A stretch of DNA of 64,000 nucleotides from Flavobacterium sp. 11 (GTDB taxonomy: Bacteria; Bacteroidota; Bacteroidia; Flavobacteriales; Flavobacteriaceae). Both the position numbers and the translations under genes were made by a program. Numbering within the stretch: the first letter of the stretch is position 1; every line of letters starts with the position of its first letter. The stretch covers positions 1,798,001 to 1,862,000 of the forward strand of contig NZ_PEFE01000001.1 of the NCBI RefSeq assembly GCF_002754315.1, written 5' to 3'. Positions 53,020-64,000 of this stretch are shown here, piece by piece. Below the pieces are notes generated by a model that saw only the letters and a list, made by a program, of their open reading frames with translations, had not been told where the DNA came from and ran no database searches.

Positions 53020-54696
53020 ATGTGCGGAATAGTATGTGCCTTTGATTTAAAACAAAAAGCGGAAGTTTTAAGACCACAAGTATTAGAAATGTCTAAAATT
53101 ATCCGTCATCGTGGACCGGACTGGAGTGGAATTTTCAGTAATGAAAAAGCTATTTTGTCTCACGAGCGTTTGGCAATTGTTGATCCTGCGTCAGGGAAAC
53201 AACCTTTATTTAGTGAAGACAAACAACTTGTTTTAGCTGCAAATGGTGAAATCTATAACCACCGAGAATTGCGTAAACAATTTGAGGGGAAATACAACTT
53301 TCAAACAGAAAGTGACTGTGAAGTTATTTTAGCACTTTACAAAGAAAAAGGACCTCATTTTATAGATGAAATGAACGGAATTTTTGGATTTGCCATTTAT
53401 GATGTAGAAAAAGATGAGTATTTTGTTGCTCGTGATCACATGGGAATTATTCCATTATACATAGGTTGGGATGAGCACGGAACTTTTTATGTGGCTTCAG
53501 AATTGAAAGCATTAGAAGGATATTGTACTAAAATCCAATTGTTTCCTCCGGGACATTATATGTCAAGTAAAGATGGCGAATTTGTACAATGGTATAAAAG
53601 AGAATGGACAGATTACGATGCCGTAAAAGACAACGTAACCAGCATTGACGAAATTAAAGTCGCTTTAGAAGCAGCAGTTCACAGACAATTGATGAGTGAT
53701 GTGCCTTATGGAGTATTACTTTCAGGAGGATTAGATTCTTCTATTACTTCGGCTGTAGCCAAAAAATATGCGCAAAAACGTATTGAATCTGGTGATGTTG
53801 CTGATGCTTGGTACCCACAATTACACTCTTTCTCAGTAGGATTAGAAGGTTCTCCAGATTTAGCGGCTGCACAAGTAGTGGCAGATCATATTGGAACTAT
53901 TCACCACGAAATAAAATTCACTATTCAGGAAGGTTTAGATGCAGTTAAAGATGTGATTTACAACCTGGAAACGTATGATGTGACTACGATTAGAGCATCA
54001 ACACCAATGTGGTTAATGGCGAGAGTCATCAAATCAATGGGAATTAAAATGGTATTATCGGGTGAAGGAGCAGATGAACTTTTTGGAGGATACTTGTATT
54101 TCCACAAAGCGCCAAACGCAAGAGAATTCCACGAAGAAAACGTACGTAAATTAGGTAAATTACACATGTATGACTGTTTGCGTGCCAACAAAAGTTTAGC
54201 AGCATGGGGAATTGAAGGACGTGTGCCGTTTTTAGATAAAGAATTTATGGATGTGGCGATGAGAGTTAATCCACAAGATAAAATGATCAACAAGGAACAT
54301 CCTATGGAAAAATGGGTAGTTCGTAAAGCTTTTGAAGAAATGCTTCCGCCAAGTGTTGCTTGGAGACAAAAAGAACAATTTAGTGATGGTGTAGGATACG
54401 GTTGGATTGATACTTTGAAAGAGGTTGTAGCTGTTGAAATTTCGGATGAACAATTAGCAAATGCCAAATACAAGTTCCCTCTACAAACGCCAACTTCAAA
54501 AGAGGAATATTATTATCGTTCTATTTTCCATGAGCATTTTCCAAGTGATGCCGCAGCTTTGTGTGTTCCGCAAGAAGCAAGTGTGGCGTGTAGTACAAAA
54601 ATTGCATTGGAATGGGATGAAGCATTCAAGAACATGAATGATCCTTCAGGAAGAGCAGTAGCTAGTGTGCATGATGATGCATATGCAAAAGCCTAA
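53020..54696 (+). CDS. asnB: Asparagine synthase (glutamine-hydrolysing), copy 1
   Basis: AsnB makes asparagine from aspartate, using ATP and glutamine. The N-terminal glutaminase domain starts with the catalytic Cys2 (MCGIV) and has RGPDWSG, LSHERLAIVDP and ANGEIYNH; the synthetase domain has the ATP-pyrophosphatase loop SGGLDSS and SGEGADELFGGY. The length (558) is normal. The closest relative in the window is copy 2 at 56692; a terminator follows each of them with nearly the same stem. Confidence 0.96.
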   Translation: MCGIVCAFDLKQKAEVLRPQVLEMSKIIRHRGPDWSGIFSNEKAILSHERLAIVDPASGKQPLFSEDKQLVLAANGEIYNHRELRKQFEGKYNFQTESDCEVILALYKEKGPHFIDEMNGIFGFAIYDVEKDEYFVARDHMGIIPLYIGWDEHGTFYVASELKALEGYCTKIQLFPPGHYMSSKDGEFVQWYKREWTDYDAVKDNVTSIDEIKVALEAAVHRQLMSDVPYGVLLSGGLDSSITSAVAKKYAQKRIESGDVADAWYPQLHSFSVGLEGSPDLAAAQVVADHIGTIHHEIKFTIQEGLDAVKDVIYNLETYDVTTIRASTPMWLMARVIKSMGIKMVLSGEGADELFGGYLYFHKAPNAREFHEENVRKLGKLHMYDCLRANKSLAAWGIEGRVPFLDKEFMDVAMRVNPQDKMINKEHPMEKWVVRKAFEEMLPPSVAWRQKEQFSDGVGYGWIDTLKEVVAVEISDEQLANAKYKFPLQTPTSKEEYYYRSIFHEHFPSDAAALCVPQEASVACSTKIALEWDEAFKNMNDPSGRAVASVHDDAYAKA

Positions 54697-54728
54697 ACAG
54701 TATTGAAATAAGATTTTATAAATAGATA

Positions 54729-54759
54729 AAAACGCTCTCCATTTCGAGAGCGTTTTTTT
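54729..54759 (+). terminator. Terminator of asnB copy 1
   Basis: AAAACGCTCTC, loop CATTTC, GAGAGCG and seven T. The stem is identical to that behind asnB copy 2. Confidence 0.9.
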
Positions 54760-54870
54760 ATGGGAACTATTTTTATGGAGAAGGTTACAATTTGAAAAAA
54801 ATATAATTACGGCATTGTCTAAAATAATTAGGTGGAGTTTTTTTATATTAGCATAACTAAATTGTTTATT

Positions 54871-56496
54871 ATGAGATTTATTACATCATTCCTTGCTTTA
54901 TTTTTATTGATTTCCTGTGATCAAAAGGATAAGATTTCCGTTGATACCATTATTACAGATGCAACGATTTATTCCATCAATAATTCTTTTGAAAAGGCTT
55001 CGGCTATGGCAATTGATGAGGGAAAAATTGTAGCTATTGGTACAAATCGTGAAATTGCAAAACAATATGAATCTAAGAATACGATAGAAGCCGAAGGGAA
55101 ATTTATTTATCCAGGCTTGATTGATGCGCATTGTCATTTTTACAGCTATGGATTAAGTTTACAGGAAGCTGATTTGCGCGGTACTAAAAGTATGGACGAA
55201 ATAATTACTCGTTTAAAGGCTTTTCAAAAAGATAAAAATCCAACGTTTATTGTAGGTAACGGTTGGGATCAAAACGATTGGAAAGTAAAAAAATATCCTA
55301 CAAAAGCAGAATTGGATACTGCCTTTCCTGATATTCCTGTAGTATTGAATAGAGTTGACGGGCATGCAATTATAGTGAATAGTAAGGCATTGAAATTGGC
55401 CGGAATTACAAAAAATACGAAAGCTGCTGGTGGTCAAATTGAAATTGTAAACGGGGAACCAACAGGAATTTTAGTTGATAATCCGATGGAATTGGTTTTT
55501 AAAATAATTCCGAAACCAACTCGTAAAATACAAATAGCCGCTTTATTGGATGCTGAAAAAGTGATGTTTGATTATGGATTGACAACTGTAAATGATGCAG
55601 GATTAGATCCGGATATTATTCATTTGATGGATAGTTTGCAAAAAGCAAAATTGATGAAGCTTAATGTTTATGCTATGATTACAGCAAATCAAAAAAATAT
55701 CGACTTGTATCTAAAAAAAGGAATTTATAAAACCGATAATCTAAATGTCCGTTCTTTTAAAATGTATGGTGATGGCGCTTTGGGTTCTCGTGGCGCTTGC
55801 ATGCACAAACCGTATTCTGACAAGCCAGACCAATATGGCGCTTTGTTGGCACCGGTTACAGAATTAAAAGAAGTGGCAAGGCAAATTGCGGTTTCGGATT
55901 TTCAACTCAACACACATGCCATTGGAGACTCTGCAAATACGGTGATTTTAAAAATATACAGACAAGTTTTAGAAGGTACTAAAGACCGAAGATGGAAAAT
56001 TGAGCATGCCCAAGTTTTGCGTGAAGCTGATTTTGACTATTTTAAATTCGGGATTATCCCTTCGGTTCAACCTACGCATGCGACATCCGATATGTATTGG
56101 GCTGGTGATAGATTGGGGAAAGAAAGGCTGAAAAATGCGTATGCTTATAAAAAATTACTCCAAAAAGCTGGAATGGTAGCTTTAGGAACCGATTTTCCTG
56201 TAGAGGAAGTGAACCCGATGCTTACTTTTCATGCTGCAGTTGCAAGGAAAGACAGTAAGGAATACCCAAAAGGTGGTTTCCAGATGGAAAATGCTTTGAC
56301 TAGAGCCGAAACTTTAAGAGGAATGACCATTTGGGCAGCTTATTCTAATTTCGAAGAAAAAGAAAAAGGAAGTCTTGAAGTGGGTAAATGGGCTGATTTT
56401 GTAATGTATGATCAGGATTTAATGAAAGTGGAAGAGCATAAAATTGTAAAAATGAAGCCAACAAGTACGTATTTAAAAGGCAAGAAAGTGAAATAA
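54871..56496 (+). CDS. Amidohydrolase lipoprotein, YtcJ-like
   Basis: A 541-residue metal-dependent hydrolase. The signal peptide ends in a lipobox (LLISC, Cys16), so it is exported and anchored. The catalytic barrel begins GLIDAHCHFYSYG with the first metal ligands, later GDGALGSRGACM, NTHAIGDSAN and EHAQVL, and ends in ALGTDFPVEEVNP with the last aspartate. This is the amidohydrolase-3/YtcJ family. The substrate is unknown. ATG 54871 is chosen since the longer frame precedes the signal peptide. It lies between two asnB copies. Confidence 0.9.
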   Translation: MRFITSFLALFLLISCDQKDKISVDTIITDATIYSINNSFEKASAMAIDEGKIVAIGTNREIAKQYESKNTIEAEGKFIYPGLIDAHCHFYSYGLSLQEADLRGTKSMDEIITRLKAFQKDKNPTFIVGNGWDQNDWKVKKYPTKAELDTAFPDIPVVLNRVDGHAIIVNSKALKLAGITKNTKAAGGQIEIVNGEPTGILVDNPMELVFKIIPKPTRKIQIAALLDAEKVMFDYGLTTVNDAGLDPDIIHLMDSLQKAKLMKLNVYAMITANQKNIDLYLKKGIYKTDNLNVRSFKMYGDGALGSRGACMHKPYSDKPDQYGALLAPVTELKEVARQIAVSDFQLNTHAIGDSANTVILKIYRQVLEGTKDRRWKIEHAQVLREADFDYFKFGIIPSVQPTHATSDMYWAGDRLGKERLKNAYAYKKLLQKAGMVALGTDFPVEEVNPMLTFHAAVARKDSKEYPKGGFQMENALTRAETLRGMTIWAAYSNFEEKEKGSLEVGKWADFVMYDQDLMKVEEHKIVKMKPTSTYLKGKKVK

Positions 56497-56691
56497 ATAA
56501 GAGGATACTTTTTGAGGATTTACAATTGTAATGGAATAATTTTATTAATTGAGTATTTTAATTACACTTTAAATGTAAAATTATTTTTTTTGTTTTAAAT
56601 TTAAACTAAATAGTGTGTTTGTGTTTTGTATTTGTAACTACTGTCGCATATTTGTTGAGTTAGAATTGGTAAAAAATAAAAATATAATGTT

Positions 56692-58308
56692 ATGTGCGGA
56701 ATATTAGCCATTATTGGAAGAGCAAAAGATGAACAGCTAGTTGGGGAACTTTCGAAAAGAATGTCGCATCGTGGCCCGGATGAAAGTGATTTGCATGTTA
56801 CCGAAAAAGGACATATTTTGAGCCATGAACGGTTGTCTATAATCGATTTGCATTCTGGAAAACAACCGATACAAGGCACAAAAACGGCCTATATGGTTCA
56901 TAATGGCGAAATATACAATCATCAGGAATTAAGAGATGGTGTTTTGAAAGAACATACTTTTAGAACTAAATCAGATTCAGAGGTTATTGTGCATTTGTAC
57001 GAAGAGTTTGGATATGATTTTTGCAATATGTTGGATGGAGATTGGGCTTTTGTAGTCGTTGATGGTGATGATTTTATTGCGGGTAGAGACCCAATGGGAG
57101 TAAAGCCGTTGTATTATGGTTTGGACGAAAGAGGAAGAATCTATTTTTCATCGGAAATGAAACCTATTGCAGATCAATGTAAAACATTTTCTACTTTTCC
57201 TCCAGGACATTTTTATACTCAAAAAACGGGTTTTGTAAAATATTACAAGCCGGAATATGAAGATTATTTAAAAGCAGACCAAGAATTAGATTTAGAATTA
57301 ATCAGAGAAACTTTGACCGAAGCGACTCGTAAACGACTGATGAGTGATGTGCCAATTGGGGTGTTGCTTTCTGGAGGATTGGATTCTTCCTTGACTTCGG
57401 CAATTGCTTCCAGACTCTTGGCGGAAAGCGGTAAAAAATTACATTCATTCTCGATTGGTTTAGATGCTGATGCTCCGGATGCTGCTGCTGCCAGAAAAGT
57501 AGCGGAATATTTAGGAACGGAACATCATGAAATTCACTTTACTATCGAAGAAGGAATTAAAATATTGGACAAACTAATCTGGCATTTAGAAACCTATGAC
57601 GTGACTTCGGTAAGAGCAAGTACTCCAATGTATTTCTTATCTAAAGCGATTACGGATATGGGAATAAAAGTGGTGCTTTCGGGCGAAGGAGCAGATGAGA
57701 TTTTTGGAGGATATTTGTATTTTAGAAATGCGCCTTCAACAGAAGATTTTCAAAAGGAAACAATCGAAAGAGTGCAGAAATTATTTACTGCCGATTTATT
57801 AAGAGCTGATAAATCAACGATGGCTCACGGATTAGAGGCTAGAGTTCCGTTTTTAGACAAAGCTTTCTTGGAGATGGCAGTTTGTATCAAAGCAGAAGAA
57901 AAGATGCCTAAAACGTACGATGGAAAGGAAAAATACATTCTGAGAAAAGCATTTGACACACCGGATAATCCATATCTTCCAGAAGAGGTTTTATGGAGAC
58001 AAAAAGAACAGTTTTCAGATGGAGTAGGATACAACTGGATTGATCAATTGATTGAATACTGTTCCTCTCAAGTTACTGATGAGCAATTAGCCGGAGCTGC
58101 TACTGAATTTCCATACAATTCCCCTGCAACTAAAGAAGCGTATTTTTACAGGTCTATATTTAATAAATATTATCCGCAAGTTAGTGCGGCACAAACGGTT
58201 AGAAAATGGATTCCGAAATGGCAAGAAAATCAGGATCCAAGCGGAAGAGCCAATGCAGCGCACGTTCAGGCAGATACCGAAATTGCTAAAACAGGAGTTA
58301 CGGTTTAA
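56692..58308 (+). CDS. Asparagine synthase (glutamine-hydrolysing), copy 2
   Basis: A second AsnB (538 residues) with the same domain order: Cys2 glutaminase (MCGIL, SHRGPDESD, LSHERLSIIDL, HNGEIYNH) and synthetase with SGGLDSS and SGEGADEIFGGYLYF. Long stretches match copy 1, such as LMSDVPxGVLLSGGLDSS and WRQKEQFSDGVGYxWID, so the pair arose by duplication, with the N- and C-terminal tails now different. Both look active. Confidence 0.95.
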   Translation: MCGILAIIGRAKDEQLVGELSKRMSHRGPDESDLHVTEKGHILSHERLSIIDLHSGKQPIQGTKTAYMVHNGEIYNHQELRDGVLKEHTFRTKSDSEVIVHLYEEFGYDFCNMLDGDWAFVVVDGDDFIAGRDPMGVKPLYYGLDERGRIYFSSEMKPIADQCKTFSTFPPGHFYTQKTGFVKYYKPEYEDYLKADQELDLELIRETLTEATRKRLMSDVPIGVLLSGGLDSSLTSAIASRLLAESGKKLHSFSIGLDADAPDAAAARKVAEYLGTEHHEIHFTIEEGIKILDKLIWHLETYDVTSVRASTPMYFLSKAITDMGIKVVLSGEGADEIFGGYLYFRNAPSTEDFQKETIERVQKLFTADLLRADKSTMAHGLEARVPFLDKAFLEMAVCIKAEEKMPKTYDGKEKYILRKAFDTPDNPYLPEEVLWRQKEQFSDGVGYNWIDQLIEYCSSQVTDEQLAGAATEFPYNSPATKEAYFYRSIFNKYYPQVSAAQTVRKWIPKWQENQDPSGRANAAHVQADTEIAKTGVTV

Positions 58309-58335
58309 AATATTAAATTGATTTTGCAGGAATAG

Positions 58336-58367
58336 AAAACGCTCTCGATTTTGAGAGCGTTTTTTTT
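58336..58367 (+). terminator. Terminator of asnB copy 2
   Basis: AAAACGCTCTC, loop GATTTT, GAGAGCG and eight T; same stem as the terminator at 54729. Confidence 0.9.
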
Positions 58368-58393
58368 GGAGTTATATGAACAAATGTTAATAA

Positions 58394-60433
<2,040 letters not shown>

Positions 60434-60526
60434 CGTAGTTTAATCGTTTGCTTTTTGTTTGAATAAATTACGATTAACACCATAGAGATTAACCAAATTA
60501 ACTAATAACCGAATAAACTTTAAAAT

Positions 60527-61462
60527 ATGAAAGTTACCATTGTAGGAGCAGGAAATGTAGGTGCGACCTGTGCAGATGTAATTTCTTATAGAGGAATTGC
60601 CAGCGAAGTAGTGTTGTTAGATATCAGAGAAGGTTTTGCTGAAGGTAAAGCTTTAGATATTATGCAGTGTGCTACTAATACGGGTTTTAATACCAAAGTA
60701 TCAGGCGTTACTAATGATTATTCTAAAACCGCTGGAAGTGATGTAGTTGTGATTACATCAGGAATTCCAAGAAAACCAGGGATGACTCGTGAAGAATTAA
60801 TAGGTATTAATGCAGGAATCGTGAAAACGGTTGCTGAAAACGTATTGAAACATTCACCGGATACTATAATAGTTGTAGTTTCTAATCCTATGGATACCAT
60901 GACTTATTTGGCATTGAAATCTACTGGATTGCCAAAAAATAGAATAATAGGTATGGGAGGAGCATTAGACAGCTCTCGTTTCAGAACGTATTTGTCTTTA
61001 GCTTTAGATAAACCTGCAAATGATATTTCAGCAATGGTTATTGGTGGGCATGGTGATACTACTATGATTCCTTTGACAAGATTGGCTTCTTATAATGGAA
61101 TTCCGGTTTCTCAATTTTTATCAGAAGAACAATTACAAAAAGTAGCTGCAGATACAATGGTAGGTGGAGCTACACTTACGGGTCTTTTAGGAACATCAGC
61201 TTGGTATGCTCCGGGTGCTTCAGTTGCTTTCTTAGTTGACAGTATTTTGAATGACCAAAAGAAAATGATCGCTTGTTCCGTTTTTGTTGAAGGAGAATAC
61301 GGTCAAGATGATATCTGTATAGGTGTTCCTTGTATTATTGGTAAAAATGGAGTGGAAGAAATTCTTGATATTAAGCTCAATGAACAAGAAAAAGCCTTAT
61401 TTGCTAAAAGTGCTGATGCCGTTAGACAAATGAATGATGCCTTAAAATCGATTTTAGCATAA
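60527..61462 (+). CDS. mdh: Malate dehydrogenase
   Basis: NAD-dependent malate dehydrogenase of the lactate-dehydrogenase-like type (311 residues), acting in the citric acid cycle. The cofactor motif is GAGNVGATCAD (7-17), the substrate loop GIPRKPGMTREEL supplies the catalytic arginines, SNPMD is next, and the active-site histidine is in GGHGDTTMIPL. A terminator follows. Confidence 0.96.
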   Translation: MKVTIVGAGNVGATCADVISYRGIASEVVLLDIREGFAEGKALDIMQCATNTGFNTKVSGVTNDYSKTAGSDVVVITSGIPRKPGMTREELIGINAGIVKTVAENVLKHSPDTIIVVVSNPMDTMTYLALKSTGLPKNRIIGMGGALDSSRFRTYLSLALDKPANDISAMVIGGHGDTTMIPLTRLASYNGIPVSQFLSEEQLQKVAADTMVGGATLTGLLGTSAWYAPGASVAFLVDSILNDQKKMIACSVFVEGEYGQDDICIGVPCIIGKNGVEEILDIKLNEQEKALFAKSADAVRQMNDALKSILA

Positions 61463-61483
61463 AAAAATACATATATAATAAGG

Positions 61484-61511
61484 AAGACTGCTAATATGCA
61501 GTCTTTTTCTT
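61484..61511 (+). terminator. mdh terminator
   Basis: AAGACTGC, loop TAATAT, GCAGTCTT and a T-rich tail, about 20 bases after the mdh stop. Confidence 0.85.
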
Positions 61512-61531
61512 GAGATTAATTAATAAATAAA

Positions 61532-61562
61532 TTGGTTAATCTTAACGTTAATTATATATTTG
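61532..61562 (+). promoter_or_regulatory. secDF promoter
   Basis: TTG (61532-61534), a 20-base spacer and TATATTTG (61555-61562). The start codon is 126 bases further on, an unusually long leader for this window. Confidence 0.65.
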
Positions 61563-61688
61563 CTCGGTTTAAAAAAATGATGTAGTTCGAGATATTCTTT
61601 TTTGAATTTAAAAAATCGATGTCAAGTCTTATTCTATAAGGTTTAAAGCAAAAATAAATAAATAAAAAATAATTAATTTTTAGTAATA

Positions 61689-64000
61689 ATGCAGAATAAA
61701 GGACTTATTAAATTTTTCGCAATTCTATTTGCATTGGTAAGTATTTACCAACTTTCTTTCACTTTTGTCGCGAGCAAAGTAAAAAGTGATGCAAAATCTT
61801 TTGCAGGTGGAAATCCTGAAAAAGAAGTAAAATATTTAGATTCTATTGGTAAAGAAAAAGTATTTAATCTTGGTTTTACCGATTTTACGTTCAATGAAGT
61901 TAGTGACAAACAAATCAATAAAGGTCTTGACTTAGAAGGTGGTATCAATGTTATACTTCAAATATCAGTAAAAGATATTTTAAAAGGATTATCGAATAAT
62001 TCTAAAAACCCAATTTTCAATAAGTCTTTGGCTGATGCTACTGCAAATCAAAAAGGAAATCAATCGTATCTAGATGCTTTTTATGATGCTTTTGATGAAA
62101 ATTCAAAAGGAACTGTAAAATTAGCATCTCCTGATATTTTCGCAAACAGAAGTTTGCAAGGTGAAGGTGGAGTTGATTTTCAAATGACAGATGCACAAGT
62201 AAAAAAGGTTATCTCCAGAAAAGTAGATGAGTCTGTAGAAAGTGCTTTTGGTGTTTTAAGAAAACGTATCGATAAATTTGGTGTAACACAACCTAATATT
62301 CAAAAATTAGGAGAATCTGGAAGAATCCTTGTAGAACTTCCTGGTGCAAAAGATGTAGACAGAATTAAAAAATTATTACAAAGTACAGCTCAATTAGAGT
62401 TTTGGGAAACGTATAAAATTGAAGAAATTGGTAATTTCTTAATGGCTGCTAATGAGTCATTGAAAAAAACTGAAATTAAAACTACTGAAGTAAAACCAGT
62501 TGTAAAAGATTCTTTAAGTGCATTACTTACAGATGAAAAAGATTCAACTGCTACTAAAAAAGGAGAAAATCCTTTATTTGATAAAATAATTGGTCAAGGT
62601 GGAGGTCCAGTTTTAGGGCTTTTCTCTCCAAAAGATACTGCCGTAGTAAACGGATATTTGAAAAGAGCAGATATAAGAGTTTTATTAGCAGGTGACCAAC
62701 GTTATGCAAAATTTGTTTGGGGTAAACCAATGACTATTAAAGATGCTAAAGCAAAAAGTGTTGATGCTGTAGAATTATACGCTTTAAAAGGGAACAGAGA
62801 CAATGTTCCTTCTATGAGTGGTGGTGTTGTTACTGATGCAAAAGATACATTTGACCAAATGGGTAAACCAGCGGTTTCAATGCAAATGAATGGTCAAGGA
62901 GCAAAATCTTGGGAAGAATTAACAGGTAGAGCATATACTCAAAAAAGCAATATTGCTATTGTTTTGGATGATGTGGTTTATTCTGCACCGGGAGTATCTA
63001 CAGGTCCAATTTCTGGTGGTAGATCTGAAATTTCAGGAGCTTTTGATGTTACAGAAACTAAAGATTTAGCGAATGTTTTAAGAGCAGGTAAACTTCCTGC
63101 TGCTGCAGATATTGTTCAATCAGAAGTGGTAGGACCATCCCTAGGGCAAGAAGCTATTGATAATGGTACTAATTCTGCTTTGATAGGATTGCTTTTAGTA
63201 TCACTTTGGATGATGATATATTATGGTAAAGCAGGTTGGTATGCTAATGTAGCGTTAGCGGTTAACTTACTTTTCTTATTCGGAATTTTAGCAAGTATTG
63301 GGGCAGTTCTTACATTGCCAGGTATTGCAGGTATCGTTTTAACAATGGGAACAGCAGTTGATGCGAATATCATTATTTACGAAAGAGCAAAAGAAGAATT
63401 ACGTTCAGGTAAAACATTAGAGGAAGCCATTAAAACTTCTTACAGTTGGAGAGGTGCAATGTCATCAATTACTGATGCTAACGTAACGCATATTTTAACA
63501 GGAGCGGTATTGTTTATTTTTGGTTCAGGACCAATTAAAGGTTTTGCTACTACATTATTGATTGGTATTGTAACTTCATTATTTACCTCTATTTTCATTG
63601 CAAGAATCTTCATTGATTGGAACATAAGTAGAAAGAATAATTTGACGTTTGTTACAAACTTCTCTAAGAATATGTTTAATAACTTTCACTTTGATTTCTT
63701 AGGAGTAAAAAAATGGACGTATTTGTTCTCTAGTGTTGTAGTTGTTATAAGTATTATTTCATTGGCAACAAATGGTTTAGATCAAGGGGTTGATTTTGTA
63801 GGAGGAAGAACATTCCAAGTGCGTTTTGAAAAACCAATTGAAACTGAAGCTGTAAAAGCGGAGTTAGCTAAAGTTTTTGATGGTAGCGCTGAAGTAAAAG
63901 TTTTTGGTAGTGATAATCAATTAAAAATCACAACAAAATATAAAGTTCAGGAGCCAGGAATTAAAGCTGATGAAGAAGTGAATAAATTGTTGTTTGCTAC
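61689..64000 (+). CDS. secDF: Protein translocase subunit SecDF (partial)
   Basis: The first 770 codons of the fused SecD-SecF protein, which uses the proton gradient to pull exported proteins across the inner membrane. It opens with a membrane segment (about 7-29), then the periplasmic SecD domain (KGLDLEGGINVILQ, ESAFGVLRKRIDKFGVTQPNIQKLG), an insertion rich in Lys/Asp, and the transmembrane block (about 495-650, with GTAVDANIIIYERAKEELRSGKTLEEAI). SecF begins near 670 (NFHFDFLGVKKW, NGLDQGVDFVGGRTFQVRF). The end is beyond the window. Confidence 0.95.
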   Translation, partial: MQNKGLIKFFAILFALVSIYQLSFTFVASKVKSDAKSFAGGNPEKEVKYLDSIGKEKVFNLGFTDFTFNEVSDKQINKGLDLEGGINVILQISVKDILKGLSNNSKNPIFNKSLADATANQKGNQSYLDAFYDAFDENSKGTVKLASPDIFANRSLQGEGGVDFQMTDAQVKKVISRKVDESVESAFGVLRKRIDKFGVTQPNIQKLGESGRILVELPGAKDVDRIKKLLQSTAQLEFWETYKIEEIGNFLMAANESLKKTEIKTTEVKPVVKDSLSALLTDEKDSTATKKGENPLFDKIIGQGGGPVLGLFSPKDTAVVNGYLKRADIRVLLAGDQRYAKFVWGKPMTIKDAKAKSVDAVELYALKGNRDNVPSMSGGVVTDAKDTFDQMGKPAVSMQMNGQGAKSWEELTGRAYTQKSNIAIVLDDVVYSAPGVSTGPISGGRSEISGAFDVTETKDLANVLRAGKLPAAADIVQSEVVGPSLGQEAIDNGTNSALIGLLLVSLWMMIYYGKAGWYANVALAVNLLFLFGILASIGAVLTLPGIAGIVLTMGTAVDANIIIYERAKEELRSGKTLEEAIKTSYSWRGAMSSITDANVTHILTGAVLFIFGSGPIKGFATTLLIGIVTSLFTSIFIARIFIDWNISRKNNLTFVTNFSKNMFNNFHFDFLGVKKWTYLFSSVVVVISIISLATNGLDQGVDFVGGRTFQVRFEKPIETEAVKAELAKVFDGSAEVKVFGSDNQLKITTKYKVQEPGIKADEEVNKLLFA

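Noticed and set aside
54871..56496. Amidohydrolase and asnB genes as a biosynthetic cluster for a peptide product
   Set aside because: Asparagine-synthetase-like enzymes can form lactams, but no carrier, precursor peptide or transporter is near, and the glutaminase domains are complete, so ordinary asparagine synthesis is the simpler reading.
60434..60526. TTAATCGT...ACGATTAA as a terminator between gyrB and mdh
   Set aside because: The arms are short, the loop is over 20 bases and no T-run follows.

Overview
The window reads as a chromosome segment of a Flavobacterium-like bacterium (Bacteroidota, Flavobacteriia). The DNA is AT-rich and genes lack Shine-Dalgarno sequences. Many genes instead have the Bacteroidota promoter pattern TTG-N19-21-TAnnTTTG. 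Several families take their Bacteroidota form: a fused SecDF, a bifunctional RSH, an MtaB and large TPR plus outer-membrane-barrel genes. I see no rRNA, tRNA, CRISPR array, prophage or insertion sequence. The genus call is inference.

Layout. 0-5.1 kb: the start of ribD (cut by the window edge), a GNAT acetyltransferase, prmC, an FtsX/MacB-type permease and hisS. 5.4-11.9 kb: the chaperone pair grpE-dnaJ, a NatA/NatB-type ABC exporter, a sigma-54 response regulator without a DNA-binding domain, and a one-lobe helicase-like protein. 11.9-17.8 kb: a DUF2007 protein, a RelE/ParE-type toxin-antitoxin pair, a HAD phosphatase, mtaB, a short-chain dehydrogenase, a propeller-like protein and PPK2. 18-21.3 kb: a PhoX-like lipoprotein and an imelysin-like/di-heme peroxidase fusion. 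21.4-32.5 kb: an outer-membrane barrel, MATE, AEC, MFS and EamA transporters, meaB, an Rrf2 regulator with its oxidoreductase, a 1-Cys peroxiredoxin, a NudK-type hydrolase and purA. 32.6-37.1 kb: fur, the (p)ppGpp enzyme, a SpoU methyltransferase and a TRIC-type channel.

37.1-45.4 kb is a surface-polysaccharide locus: FemAB-like transferase, FdtB-type aminotransferase, hexapeptide acyltransferase, Wzx flippase, four glycosyltransferases and an FdtA-type ketoisomerase. The genes are packed with 1-4 nt overlaps and two tail-to-tail overlaps. The content points to a dTDP-3-amino-3,6-dideoxyhexose, acylated and added to a lipid-linked glycan. The locus runs into an FtsE-like ATPase. 46-52.8 kb holds a 1004-residue TPR protein, PhzF, a TonB-receptor-like barrel and a Gre-like factor. 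53-58.3 kb has two paralogous asparagine synthetases, each ending in nearly the same terminator, around an amidohydrolase lipoprotein. 58.4-64 kb: gyrB, mdh and the start of secDF.

No clearly new multi-gene system is visible. The most useful non-routine signals are in the non-coding DNA: several families of dispersed palindromic repeats, two of which enter coding sequence; a paired operator at the Rrf2 regulator and its target; a terminator hairpin that carries the -33 element of the next gene; a probable leaderless ribD transcript; and a 161-bp element with nested perfect inverted repeats.
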